This document shows, piece by piece, positions 16,068 to 24,564 of a stretch of 64,000 bases of DNA. This DNA is from Desulfopila inferna. GTDB taxonomy: Bacteria > Desulfobacterota > Desulfobulbia > Desulfobulbales > Desulfocapsaceae. The notes beneath the pieces were generated by a model, which made no database searches, was not told the origin of the DNA, and was given only the letters and a program-made list of their open reading frames with translations. The stretch is from positions 248,001-312,000 of the forward strand of contig NZ_JAFFQE010000001.1 in the NCBI RefSeq assembly GCF_016919005.1, given 5' to 3'. The first letter of the stretch is position 1, and each line of letters starts with the position of its first letter. A program made the translations under genes and the position numbers.

Positions 16068-17000
16068 TTATGCGGCTTGCTTCACCTTTCCTTTTTTCTT
16101 TTTATTTTTCTTGTCATCTACCGGAGAGCCAAGGGTGGATTTCACCTTTTCAATATCGTCGGCGCTTATTGTCCTATTCAGGCCGATACCAAGTTCCTCT
16201 GCACTTAGGCCAAGGCAGAGCCCAAGTATCTGAGGGTAGAGTAGTACGGGAAGAATATCCTTTTCTTCCTGGACAATGTTGGGCTGATTTGTGTCAAACT
16301 GCAGGTGACAGTAAGAACAGATCGGAGTTATATATTGGGCCCCGGCTTTTTTGGCGCCTTCTGTTTTTTCCAGCAGCAGGGTATGGCAAAGGTTATCGTT
16401 AATGCCTGCCAGGGCGGCTCCGCAGCATTCAAGTTTGCCCTGCCATTCCAGGTTTTCAGCACCGGTACAATTTACCAGAGCGTCGGTTATCTTCGGTACA
16501 AATGAATTGTCGAATCCGGTGATCTCCCGGGGCCGCAGCAGATGACACCCCTGAATAACCGCGATATTGAGATCTCTGACCTTGTAAACCAGTTTGGCAG
16601 CAATCTTCTCTGTGCCGATATCAGAGTAGAGAATGTCAAGGTAATGCTTGATTGCTGCCTTGCCGCTGTAGTGCAGGTCTTCCTTGGCCAGAACGGAATT
16701 AATGTCCCGGAGCAGCTCCTGGTCATTCTCGAGAACATTTTTTGCTTTCATCAGGCTGGCAAAACAGCAATTGCAGATCACCGCTATATCAAGATTTTCC
16801 TTTTCAGCGATGGCCAGATTCCGAACAGAAGGCAGAATGTATGATTTTTCATCAACATTGCGGACAGGATATCCGCAGCAGTTAAACTCGCGCAGTTCAA
16901 CAAGCTCCACACCAAATTTATCTAACACCGCCCGGGTTGAATCGGCATATTGCTCAATTCGTACAGGTATATTGCAGCCTTGGAAAAATGCGTATTTCAT
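16068..17000 (-). CDS. hdrB: HdrB-like heterodisulfide-reductase subunit (two CCG domains)
   Basis: 310 residues. Two cysteine-rich CCG domains: first with Cys 9, NCCG at 41-42 and CNCC at 76-79; second with Cys 152, ECCG at 192-193 and CSYC at 228-231. These bind the paired non-cubane 4Fe-4S clusters of HdrB, the site where disulfides (or, in bacterial variants, other two-electron acceptors) react. The last 30 residues are a Lys-rich tail. The start overlaps the stop of the membrane subunit by four bases (ATGA), so the two are translationally coupled and form one HdrBC-type complex. The natural acceptor in bacteria without CoM/CoB is unknown. Confidence 0.88.
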   Translation of the reverse strand: MKYAFFQGCNIPVRIEQYADSTRAVLDKFGVELVELREFNCCGYPVRNVDEKSYILPSVRNLAIAEKENLDIAVICNCCFASLMKAKNVLENDQELLRDINSVLAKEDLHYSGKAAIKHYLDILYSDIGTEKIAAKLVYKVRDLNIAVIQGCHLLRPREITGFDNSFVPKITDALVNCTGAENLEWQGKLECCGAALAGINDNLCHTLLLEKTEGAKKAGAQYITPICSYCHLQFDTNQPNIVQEEKDILPVLLYPQILGLCLGLSAEELGIGLNRTISADDIEKVKSTLGSPVDDKKNKKKKGKVKQAA

Positions 17001-18721
17001 TGTCTATCTCCTGAATCGATTCGGTTGATGGCAATATTCTTGAGCCTGTAGAAAATGTCGGTCAATTCAACCTTATTAGGGCAGTGTTCCTGACACAGGT
17101 AGCAGGTAGAACAACTCCAGATCATTTGCGCTCCCAGTGCCATATCGGCCTTGCCGATTCCCAGACTGTAAATGATTTGATGCGGCATCATGTCCAGAGC
17201 CTCCGATGGGTTTTCGTAACTTCTGACCACGGGGCATATATTGGTGCAGCGCTGGCATGAATAGCAGCTACGATAGGTGTCATTGTCGATTGTGCCCTGT
17301 TTGGACAAGGTAAGCGGACCCAGAAGAGCGGGAAGGGATTTGAAGCTGCTGCGGAATATCTCGTGAACGGACTTCAAGGCCTTCAGATGATTGCCGGCGA
17401 ATTTCCGGTTCAGTGCCAATGGAAAAGAGAAGTGGCTTAACATTGAAGTTTCAACCATGCCCTCCTCAAGCAGATAGTACCTGGAATTTACGAAAAGATC
17501 TCTGAGGTTTATACCGGAAGGGCAGATATCGGTACAGCGGTCGCAACTGGTACAGATATACAGGCCCTCCTGCAGTCTCTTCAGGGTTTCCCTGTCCACT
17601 TTCTCGCCGGCAGCTATCTTTTTGAGAAACTGTACTTTTTCCGAAGGAAGAATGAACTCGTTCTGAAAGGATTCAAAAAACATCTTCGAAGAGCATTCCA
17701 CGGTGCAGGCCCCACAGTGAGTACAGGCGGACAAACCTATCATCTGCCGATTCAGTTCATTAACCGGATCGTCGCTTTCTTTCCCCATTACCCTGTTGAT
17801 GGCAAGACTAACGGGTGCGGAAACCATATGGAACATTTTGCTGAAGGGGAGCCAGGCTAGAAAGGCCAGAGAGGCCGCTATATGCAGAAACCAGAGGAAC
17901 GAGACTGTCCTCTGATCTCCAAGAGCGGCTGCAACAGGGCCTATCACTTTGCTCAGGGAAAAACTGGCGAAGGCATTTTGCGTACTTGCATGGCATTCTA
18001 TGCAGCTGCTTTCCTGGTTCAGTTCGCGGCCCGTCTCCACCAACTCATCATCGATGGAACCTGTGAAATTGGGGGATTGCACGCCATATTCGGCAACCCA
18101 GAAGGCCTCCAAGGCCCTGGCCTCTTCTTCTTCATACCAGCCGTACTCCTCAACCATTTGCTCATAGACGGTATACGAGGAGATTTTGGCGCCCTCCAGA
18201 AAAAATCCGGAGAGTATGATTACCGCTACAAATGTAAGCGCTGTCCAGTCACTCAGATAGGACTTCAGCCGCCTGGATCTTAATTGTATGCGCCGATACA
18301 CCGCCAGAGCGATGCCGATGACGACAAGCAACCCGAGAATGTTTCGCAAAGCCAGGTCGGGATTAAGTGTGGGAACATACTCGCTCCCAAAAAGATCATA
18401 GGTGAAGTCGCCAGTGACATGAAGAAAGAAGAGCAACACAAAACCGAAAAAGATCAGGCCGTGCATTATCCAGCGGTAGAGGCTTTTGTTGAATATTCTT
18501 TTTTGGAAAAGTATATCGGCGAAGAATGACTGAAAGATGCGGAGTATTTTGGTGCTGAAAACCACTTTGAAGATGCCGGTCGCCCCCTTGGCGATTCTGG
18601 TGGAGAGCGGTATTTTTTCCTTGGTGGGGTCGATGCTCTGACTGAACCAGATAAAGAAGCGAATAAAGAGACCTATTAGACAGACAATAAGTGATAAACC
18701 CAGAAGAATATCGAAGCTCAT
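16997..18721 (-). CDS. Membrane HdrC-cytochrome b/c fusion (HmeC/QmoC-like)
   Basis: 574 residues. N-terminal NarI/HdrE-like membrane domain with about five helices (residues 3-25, 86-102, 127-143, 158-176, 274-292) and candidate heme-b His at 87, 101, 280 and 298. Between helices 4 and 5 an acidic loop of about 95 residues carries a c-type heme motif CIECH (240-244), expected outside the cytoplasm. After residue 330 come four CX2CX2CX3C groups (Cys 333-343, 390-400, 486-496, 537-547), i.e. two HdrC-like ferredoxin modules in tandem. With HdrB it makes a membrane HdrBC able to pass electrons to or from quinone. No gene symbol fits exactly. The 500-base divergent spacer to hdrA suggests joint control. 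Confidence 0.85.
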   Translation of the reverse strand: MSFDILLGLSLIVCLIGLFIRFFIWFSQSIDPTKEKIPLSTRIAKGATGIFKVVFSTKILRIFQSFFADILFQKRIFNKSLYRWIMHGLIFFGFVLLFFLHVTGDFTYDLFGSEYVPTLNPDLALRNILGLLVVIGIALAVYRRIQLRSRRLKSYLSDWTALTFVAVIILSGFFLEGAKISSYTVYEQMVEEYGWYEEEEARALEAFWVAEYGVQSPNFTGSIDDELVETGRELNQESSCIECHASTQNAFASFSLSKVIGPVAAALGDQRTVSFLWFLHIAASLAFLAWLPFSKMFHMVSAPVSLAINRVMGKESDDPVNELNRQMIGLSACTHCGACTVECSSKMFFESFQNEFILPSEKVQFLKKIAAGEKVDRETLKRLQEGLYICTSCDRCTDICPSGINLRDLFVNSRYYLLEEGMVETSMLSHFSFPLALNRKFAGNHLKALKSVHEIFRSSFKSLPALLGPLTLSKQGTIDNDTYRSCYSCQRCTNICPVVRSYENPSEALDMMPHQIIYSLGIGKADMALGAQMIWSCSTCYLCQEHCPNKVELTDIFYRLKNIAINRIDSGDRQ

Positions 18722-19217
18722 AGAATTTATATTTCCTCAGCTGTAGTTTATTCGAAACGTTCGAATCTATTGTTTGTAGCCTTTTCTCCTTTTACTCAGT
18801 GCGGCATCGGGTGTTGTCTCACAAAAATTATACCTGGATTGTGGAAGAATCAGCATATTCCCTTTATCAGCAACGTTATGATTATAATAAAAAATACATT
18901 CCTTAACAATGTTTATCTCTTTTCATTTAATAGATGAAGTCATATTGGATGCATATTATTGAAAATAAGTTTCAATCTTTTGAATATTCTGTTAATCTTC
19001 ACGCTGAAGTGAAAAATCTTCAAGGATGTCGTTACTGCAAAAGTAACAATGTGAAAAACGCTTTCATGTGCTCTTTCGCATGCTCATCGAAATCAGAGAT
19101 GATGATAATTCTGCTGGATGAGCTTTGATGGTACTTATTGTAATATTCTGAGTAATGCCCGACATTCGGCTAATTAGCGAAAATGGCCGGCAATCCTAAA
19201 TTGTCGGGGCTGATCTG
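18722..19217. other. Divergent spacer between the hdrCB and hdrA-metF operons
   Basis: 496 bases, AT-rich, no credible gene (a 64-codon plus-strand frame at 18934-19128 has no SD and no coding look). It must hold the promoters for both directions; only the palindrome at 18750-18766 stands out. Confidence 0.55.
18750..18766. promoter_or_regulatory. ATTCGAA-ACG-TTCGAAT palindrome upstream of hdrC fusion
   Basis: Perfect 7-bp arms (18750-18756 and 18760-18766) with a three-base spacer, about 30-45 bases upstream of the membrane-subunit start at 18721. Position and symmetry suit a dimeric repressor site. No second copy was found on the hdrA side. Confidence 0.4.
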
Positions 19218-22200
19218 ATGGAGGATCTTCTTTTGACAAGAATTACCCCCGGACAGGAAAAAAAAGAAAGAACAGGTTCCGTACTGGTCGTTGGTGCGGG
19301 TATTGGAGGAATGCAGGCATCTCTTGATCTTGCCGACAGCGGTCTGCTGGTCCATCTGGTCAGCGATGAACCGTCTATCGGCGGGACGATGTCTCGTCTT
19401 GACAAGACCTTTCCCACCGGTGACTGCTCCATGTGCATGATATCCCCGAAAATGGTGGAAAGCAGCCGCCATCCCAATATCAAAATGCACACCATGTCCA
19501 CCGTTCAGAAAGTAGATGGAACGGAAGGAAATTTTACGGCATCCATACTGCAGAAAGCACGATATATCGACGCTGACAGGTGTACGGGCTGCGGGGCCTG
19601 CGAAGAAAAATGTCCCACCAAGGTCTTAGATGTTTTTAACCAGGGACTTAATAAACGCCGGGCAGTCTATGCCCTTTTTCCCCAGGCTGTACCCAACACG
19701 CGCGCCATCGACCCGGACTATTGCCTGTACCTTACTAAAGGAGTGTGCCGGAAATGTGAAAAGGTGTGTGATGCCAAGGCCATTAACTTTGAAGATACCG
19801 ACAAGGAATTTGATGTCAAGGTCGGCTCCATAATTCTGACCCCCGGATTAAAGACCTATTCTCCTGAAATACGTGAAGAATTTGGCTATGGCAGGATTAA
19901 AAACGTGGTCACATCGCTCCAGTTTGAGAGACTGCTTTCGGCTTCCGGCCCCTGCGGAGGAGTCGTTGAGCGGCCATTTGACGGCGCCCACCCAAAAAGG
20001 CTTGCCTGGATCCAGTGCGTCGGTTCAAGAAACGAGCATAATTCCAACGCCTGGTGTTCGTCGGTGTGCTGCATGTACGCAGCAAAACAGTCGATAATTG
20101 CCAAGGAACATGATGCGGAGGTGGAAGCCTCTGTTTTTTACATGGAGTTGCGGGCATTCGGCAAGGATTTCGACAAGTATATCGACAAGGCAAAAAACCA
20201 GAGCGGGGTTCTTTATAAAAGAGCTATGGTTTCAGAGGTCGTTGAAGATCCTCAAAGCGGCGACCTTACTCTGCATTATGTCGATGAGAATGGTAAACTG
20301 GTCAATGAAATATTTGACATGATCATCCTCTCCGTTGGCTTCGAACCACAGTTGAATGCTGCGGAATTCGCGAAGGTTTTCGGTATCGAAAGCGATGAAT
20401 ATGGTTTTGCCCTGACTTCCAGGCTGCGTCCTGTCGAAACGAGCCGCAAAGGAATTTATGTCGCCGGCATCTATCAGGGGCCCAAGGATATACCTGAAAC
20501 AGTGATACAGAGCAGTGGTTCTGCGGCTGCCTCCATGGCTTTGCTTGGCGAAAGCAGAGGGTCCGAGGTGGAAGAAGTCATCCTTCCTCCCGAGAGGGAT
20601 GTCAGCGCTGAAGAACCGAGAGTCGGGGTAATCGTCTGTCACTGCGGCGTCAATATTGCCGGAGTCGTGGATGTGCAAAAGGTTGCCGAGGAGTCTGCCA
20701 AAAATGAGGGCGTAGTTCATTCCGAGACAATTATATATGCCTGTGCTCCTGATGGGCAGCAGAAAATCCGTGATGTCATCAAGGAAAAAGGCCTGAACAG
20801 GGTGGTGGTGGCTTCCTGTACGCCCAGAACACACGCTCCGCTTTTTCAGGATACCATCCGCGAAGTCGGCCTGAATAAGTTTTTGTTCGAACTTGCCGAT
20901 ATACGAGAGCAATGTTCCTGGTGCCACTCCGATAATCATAAAAAGGCGACAGAGAAGGCAATCGACATTGTCAACATGAATATTGCCAAAACCAGGCTTC
21001 TTGAGCCCGTCCAGTCCGCTTCGGTTGGGGTAACCCATTCCGTACTGGTCCTCGGAGGCGGTTTAGCCGGAATGACAGCCGCACTTTCCGTGGCCGATCA
21101 GGGATATGGGGTCTACCTGGTAGAAAAAGAAAACGAACTGGGGGGCTTGTTACGCAGAGTACGCACCAATCTAGAAGGTGACGATGTCCAGAAGCATCTC
21201 CGGGAGACTATAGAAGCAATCAAGGAAAATCCCGCCATCAGTGTACACCTAGGTACCACTGTCAGCGAAACTGACGGTTTTGTCGGCAATTTTCATACCA
21301 AGTTGGACAACGGCCAGGTACTTGAGCATGGCGCTGTTCTGATCGCAACGGGAGGTATGGAATACAGCCCTGAGGAATACGAATATAAGCAGTCCGACAA
21401 CATCATTACCCAGAGGGAACTCGAGGATCTCCTTGCCGAGAAGATCCCAGCCGCCGATGAAACCATTGTGATGATCCAATGCGTCGGCTCCCGTGAAGAA
21501 CCAACTAATTACTGCTCTCGTGTATGTTGCCAGGATGCCTTGAAAAATGCGATTTTTATAAAGGAAAAATCCCCAGAAACGCAGGTAGTTATACTCTATA
21601 GAGATATTCGCTCCTACGGCCTTAAGGAAAAATATTACAAGAAGGCCAGGGATCTGGGAGTGTTGTTCTTTTTGTTTACACCTGACGATAAACCCCAGGT
21701 AACGCCAACAGAAGAGGGCCTCAAAGTCAGCCTGAATGACAAGATCCTTGGCAGAGAGATGCAGCTGAACGCGGATTATGTCGTTCTTTCTACAGGCTTG
21801 CGCCCTCATCCGGAGACGGAGGCTATTGCCAAGGCATATAAATTGACCTGCAACATTGACGGATTTTTCCTGGAGGCCCACGTTAAGCTCAGGCCCGTGG
21901 ATTTTCCAAGTGAAGGATATTTTCTTGCCGGACTTGCCCATGCGCCCAAAAATATCGAAGAGACCATAAGCCAGGCAATGGCTGCAGCGGGTAGGGTAGG
22001 GGCGTTGCTCTCCCATGAAAAACTCACGGTTTCAGGTATTATTTCAAAACATAACAGAGATATCTGCATGTCTTGTCTGGCGTGCTTCAGAGCATGTCCT
22101 TTTGGTTCGCCGTTTATCGACGAAGACGGTCGTGTCAGCCATAATGAAATCAAGTGCACCGGTTGCGGAATTTGTGCCGGTGTCTGTCCGGCAAAAGCCT

Positions 22201-22268
22201 TTCAGGTCAACTGTTTCAGAGATGACCAGATAAAAGCAATGGTCGATGCCGCAACGGAAATCCACTGA
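19218..22268 (+). CDS. hdrA: HdrA-type flavoprotein, tandem (double) form
   Basis: 1016 residues, about twice a simple HdrA core: two FAD domains in one chain. First: VLVVGAGIGG at about 23, CSMC at 70-73, and ferredoxin ligands CTGCGACEEKCP (122-132) plus CRKCEKVC (177-184). Second: VLVLGGGLAGM at about 612 with its own NADH/FAD-type domain. C terminus has two 4Fe-4S groups, CMSCLACFRACP and CTGCGICAGVCP (about 952-992). HdrA is the bifurcating or electron-hub subunit; here it leads an operon with mvhD, metV and metF, so it should mediate electron flow to or from methylene-THF reductase. Confidence 0.93.
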   Translation: MEDLLLTRITPGQEKKERTGSVLVVGAGIGGMQASLDLADSGLLVHLVSDEPSIGGTMSRLDKTFPTGDCSMCMISPKMVESSRHPNIKMHTMSTVQKVDGTEGNFTASILQKARYIDADRCTGCGACEEKCPTKVLDVFNQGLNKRRAVYALFPQAVPNTRAIDPDYCLYLTKGVCRKCEKVCDAKAINFEDTDKEFDVKVGSIILTPGLKTYSPEIREEFGYGRIKNVVTSLQFERLLSASGPCGGVVERPFDGAHPKRLAWIQCVGSRNEHNSNAWCSSVCCMYAAKQSIIAKEHDAEVEASVFYMELRAFGKDFDKYIDKAKNQSGVLYKRAMVSEVVEDPQSGDLTLHYVDENGKLVNEIFDMIILSVGFEPQLNAAEFAKVFGIESDEYGFALTSRLRPVETSRKGIYVAGIYQGPKDIPETVIQSSGSAAASMALLGESRGSEVEEVILPPERDVSAEEPRVGVIVCHCGVNIAGVVDVQKVAEESAKNEGVVHSETIIYACAPDGQQKIRDVIKEKGLNRVVVASCTPRTHAPLFQDTIREVGLNKFLFELADIREQCSWCHSDNHKKATEKAIDIVNMNIAKTRLLEPVQSASVGVTHSVLVLGGGLAGMTAALSVADQGYGVYLVEKENELGGLLRRVRTNLEGDDVQKHLRETIEAIKENPAISVHLGTTVSETDGFVGNFHTKLDNGQVLEHGAVLIATGGMEYSPEEYEYKQSDNIITQRELEDLLAEKIPAADETIVMIQCVGSREEPTNYCSRVCCQDALKNAIFIKEKSPETQVVILYRDIRSYGLKEKYYKKARDLGVLFFLFTPDDKPQVTPTEEGLKVSLNDKILGREMQLNADYVVLSTGLRPHPETEAIAKAYKLTCNIDGFFLEAHVKLRPVDFPSEGYFLAGLAHAPKNIEETISQAMAAAGRVGALLSHEKLTVSGIISKHNRDICMSCLACFRACPFGSPFIDEDGRVSHNEIKCTGCGICAGVCPAKAFQVNCFRDDQIKAMVDAATEIH

Positions 22269-22291
22269 TAACGAAAAGGGGCGATATAGAT

Positions 22292-22813
22292 ATGTCACCT
22301 GGTGAAGAAAAATCAGCAGAAAAAATACATCCGGAAAAACCTCAGCAGACCCCGCAGGACTGGCAGCCCAATATTATAGCCTTCGCCTGTCATTACTGCG
22401 CCTTTGCCGCAGCAGATCTGGCCGGGGTCATGCGGTTGACCTATCCATATAATGTCAAGGTTGTCAGACTGCCATGCACCGGCAAGCTTGACCAGTCTCA
22501 TGTTCTCCGGGCGTTTGAACGTGGGGTGGACGGTGTTTTTGTGGCAGGCTGACTGGATGGTCAATGCCATTTCCTGGAAGGAAATCTAAATGCCAAGAAA
22601 AGAGTAAAAAAGCTGCACGCTCTTCTGGAAACAGTTGGAATCGACAGTGAAAGACTAGAGTTTTTCAATCTTTCCGCAGCGATGGGGCCACGGTGGGCAG
22701 AAATTTGCACAGAGTTTACCGAAAGAATCTCCAAATTGGGACCCTCTCCCATCTATATCGCCTTGAAGAAAAAGGCTGAAAAACAACTGGAAAAACCTCA
22801 AAAGGCTTTATGA
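22292..22813 (+). CDS. mvhD: MvhD/HdrD-partner iron-sulfur subunit, selenocysteine-containing
   Basis: Reads as one 173-residue protein if the in-frame TGA at 22550-22552 is selenocysteine (residue 87). Upstream: FACHYCAFAAADLAG and VRLPCTGKLD, the 2Fe-2S ligands of MvhD; then VFVAG-Sec-LDGQCHFLEGN. In ordinary MvhD that position is Cys (VAGC...DCH). After the TGA the frame stays open and conserved to a normal stop at 22811. A hairpin with G in the loop follows the TGA (22569-22585). MvhD passes electrons between HdrA and its partner; Sec-containing MvhD/VhuD proteins are known in methanogens and Deltaproteobacteria. Calling only 22292-22552 would truncate it at half. Confidence 0.9.
22569..22585 (+). 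promoter_or_regulatory. Predicted bacterial SECIS hairpin in mvhD
   Basis: ATTTCC (22569-22574) pairs with GGAAAT (22580-22585); loop TGGAA. The stem begins 17 bases after the TGA, and the loop holds GG, as in bacterial SECIS elements read by SelB. SelA/B/C/D are not in the window. Confidence 0.65.
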
Positions 22814-22853
22814 GCTTTACCATTGGCTTTATTCAATAAGGAGTACATCAACT

Positions 22854-23516
22854 ATGATCGTAGGTGAGCAGAAACCATTTGATGAAATATGGGAGATGGT
22901 CAAGGGTCACAAGCAATTGACAGTATTCGGCTGTAACACCTGTGTCGCCGTATGTCATCAGGGCGGCAACAAGGAAGCTGAAATTTTAGCCTCCCTTCTG
23001 CGGATGAGGGCGACCCAGGACGATATCGATCTGGAAATCAGGGACAGCGGTATTGAAAGACAATGTGAACATGAGTTTTTTGATTCCGCCAGAGAGCTTC
23101 TGGAGAAATCGGAAGCGGTTCTGAGCCTGGCCTGTGGGATAGGTGTACAATTTATGGCAACAAAATACCCCACTACTCCAATCTATCCTGGGTTAAACAC
23201 TACTTTTTTAGGAGATGTTATAGCCAAAGGCCTCTATACTGAAAAATGTCAAGCCTGTGGAGACTGCATGCTTGGTGTCACCGGAGGGGTGTGCCCGGTG
23301 ACCAGGTGCTGCAAGAGATTATTTAATGGTCCCTGCGGCGGGTCGTCAAATGGAAAATGTGAAATCTCAAAAGATCTCGATTGTGCCTGGCAGCTTGTTG
23401 TTGATCGCCTTGAGGCTTTAGGGAAGTTAGATGATTATGAAAAGGTTACACCTATAAAAGACTGGTCAAAAGACAGAGCCGGTGGACCACGATCATTTAA
23501 ACTGGAGGATTTTTAA
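22854..23516 (+). CDS. metV: MetV, zinc/iron-sulfur partner of methylenetetrahydrofolate reductase
   Basis: 220 residues, MTHFR C-terminal (MetV) family. GGAG lies ten bases before ATG 22854. Many Cys: FGCNTCVAVCHQGG at residues 25-38, LACGIG at about 93, and the C-terminal cluster KCQACGDCMLGVTGGVCPVTRCCK with GPCGGSSNGKCE. These bind 4Fe-4S clusters and support MetF. The gene ends three bases before the metF start, the usual metVF pairing in acetogens. It bridges electrons from HdrA/MvhD to the MetF flavin. Confidence 0.92.
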   Translation: MIVGEQKPFDEIWEMVKGHKQLTVFGCNTCVAVCHQGGNKEAEILASLLRMRATQDDIDLEIRDSGIERQCEHEFFDSARELLEKSEAVLSLACGIGVQFMATKYPTTPIYPGLNTTFLGDVIAKGLYTEKCQACGDCMLGVTGGVCPVTRCCKRLFNGPCGGSSNGKCEISKDLDCAWQLVVDRLEALGKLDDYEKVTPIKDWSKDRAGGPRSFKLEDF

Positions 23517-23518
23517 TA

Positions 23519-24451
23519 GTGGAATTGCATACTGAAAGTAAACTGGAAAAAGTTCTTAAAAGCGGCCAACTGGCAGTTACCAGTGAGTGCGGTCCTCCCC
23601 GTTCGAGCGATGCACAGGGCATAATCGATAAAGGAAGTTTATTGAAGGATCATATCGACTCCATAAATATTACCGACAATCAGACCTCCGTGACTCGTTT
23701 ATGCAGTCTGGCTGCTTGTGTGCATTTAAAGCTGTTAGGGATGGACCCTGTCCTGCAGATGGTGGTGCGCGACAGAAATCGGATTGCCCTGCAGAGCGAT
23801 TTGCTTGGGGCCGCTTCTTTTGGGATCAACAATGTTCTCTGTCTGTCTGGTGATCATCAAAGCTTTGGCGACAACCCACAATCTCAGAATGTCTTTGATC
23901 TTGATTCAATGCAATTGCTGCAGACCGTCAGATTGATGCGCGATGAAGGAAAATTTCTCTCCGGTGACGATATAAAAGTGCCGCCTAAGTTTTTTGTAGG
24001 TGCCGCAGCCAATCCGTTTGCCGACCCATTCAAAATACGTGTTCCGCGGCTTGCCAAAAAGGTGGCATGCGGAGCCGAGTTCATCCAGACACAATGCATT
24101 TACAATATACCAAAATTTGAGAAATGGATGGAGGGAGTCAGAGAGAGGGGTCTGCATAAGGAAGTGTATATTCTTGCCGGCATCACCCCTATGCGCTCCC
24201 TGGGTATGGCAAAATATATGAGAAAGGCGGTACCCGGCATGGACGTCCCCGATGATCTGATCGACAGGTTGGCCGGAGTGGAAAAGAGCAAGCAATCGGA
24301 AGAGGGGTTGAAATTCGCCGTCGAAACTATTCAGCGTCTCAAAGAAGTGGAAGGAGTAGCCGGATTCCATATTATGGCTATAGAATGGGAAGAAAAGGTT
24401 CCGGGGATAGTTGAAGCAGCAGGTCTTTATCCGAGACCGGTGTTTGATTAA
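23519..24451 (+). CDS. metF: 5,10-methylenetetrahydrofolate reductase
   Basis: FAD TIM-barrel enzyme, 310 residues from GTG 23519 (GGAGG about ten bases upstream, inside the metV end). Conserved parts: LAVTSECGPPRSSD (with the catalytic Glu in this region), DNQTSVTR, NNVLCLSGDH (FAD/folate), GAEFIQTQCIYN and GFHIMAIEWEEKVPGIVE at the end. It interconverts methylene- and methyl-THF. It lacks an NADH domain of its own and depends on MetV/HdrA/MvhD in this arrangement. Last gene of the operon; terminator follows. Confidence 0.95.
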   Translation: MELHTESKLEKVLKSGQLAVTSECGPPRSSDAQGIIDKGSLLKDHIDSINITDNQTSVTRLCSLAACVHLKLLGMDPVLQMVVRDRNRIALQSDLLGAASFGINNVLCLSGDHQSFGDNPQSQNVFDLDSMQLLQTVRLMRDEGKFLSGDDIKVPPKFFVGAAANPFADPFKIRVPRLAKKVACGAEFIQTQCIYNIPKFEKWMEGVRERGLHKEVYILAGITPMRSLGMAKYMRKAVPGMDVPDDLIDRLAGVEKSKQSEEGLKFAVETIQRLKEVEGVAGFHIMAIEWEEKVPGIVEAAGLYPRPVFD

Positions 24452-24531
24452 TTTCGATAACTTTTTACGAGATTATTCTAGAAAAGGAAGATTTTTTTCT
24501 CTCTTCCAAAGAGACAGCTAGAGAAACCAGT

Positions 24532-24564
24532 GGCCTTGCCGTGAAAATGGCAGGGCCTTTTTTT
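24532..24564 (+). terminator. Rho-independent terminator after metF
   Basis: GGCCTTGCC (24532-24540) and GGCAGGGCC (24549-24557) pair with one G-U, followed by seven T. The T-run touches the stop codon of the convergent flavoprotein gene. Confidence 0.92.

Noticed and set aside
18934-19128. 64-codon frame in the hdr divergent spacer
   Set aside because: No SD, AT-rich and unlike neighbours; treated as non-coding.
22292-22552. Truncated or pseudogene mvhD ending at TGA 22552
   Set aside because: Conserved MvhD sequence continues in frame for 86 more residues, and the stop sits at a Cys position with a SECIS-like hairpin.
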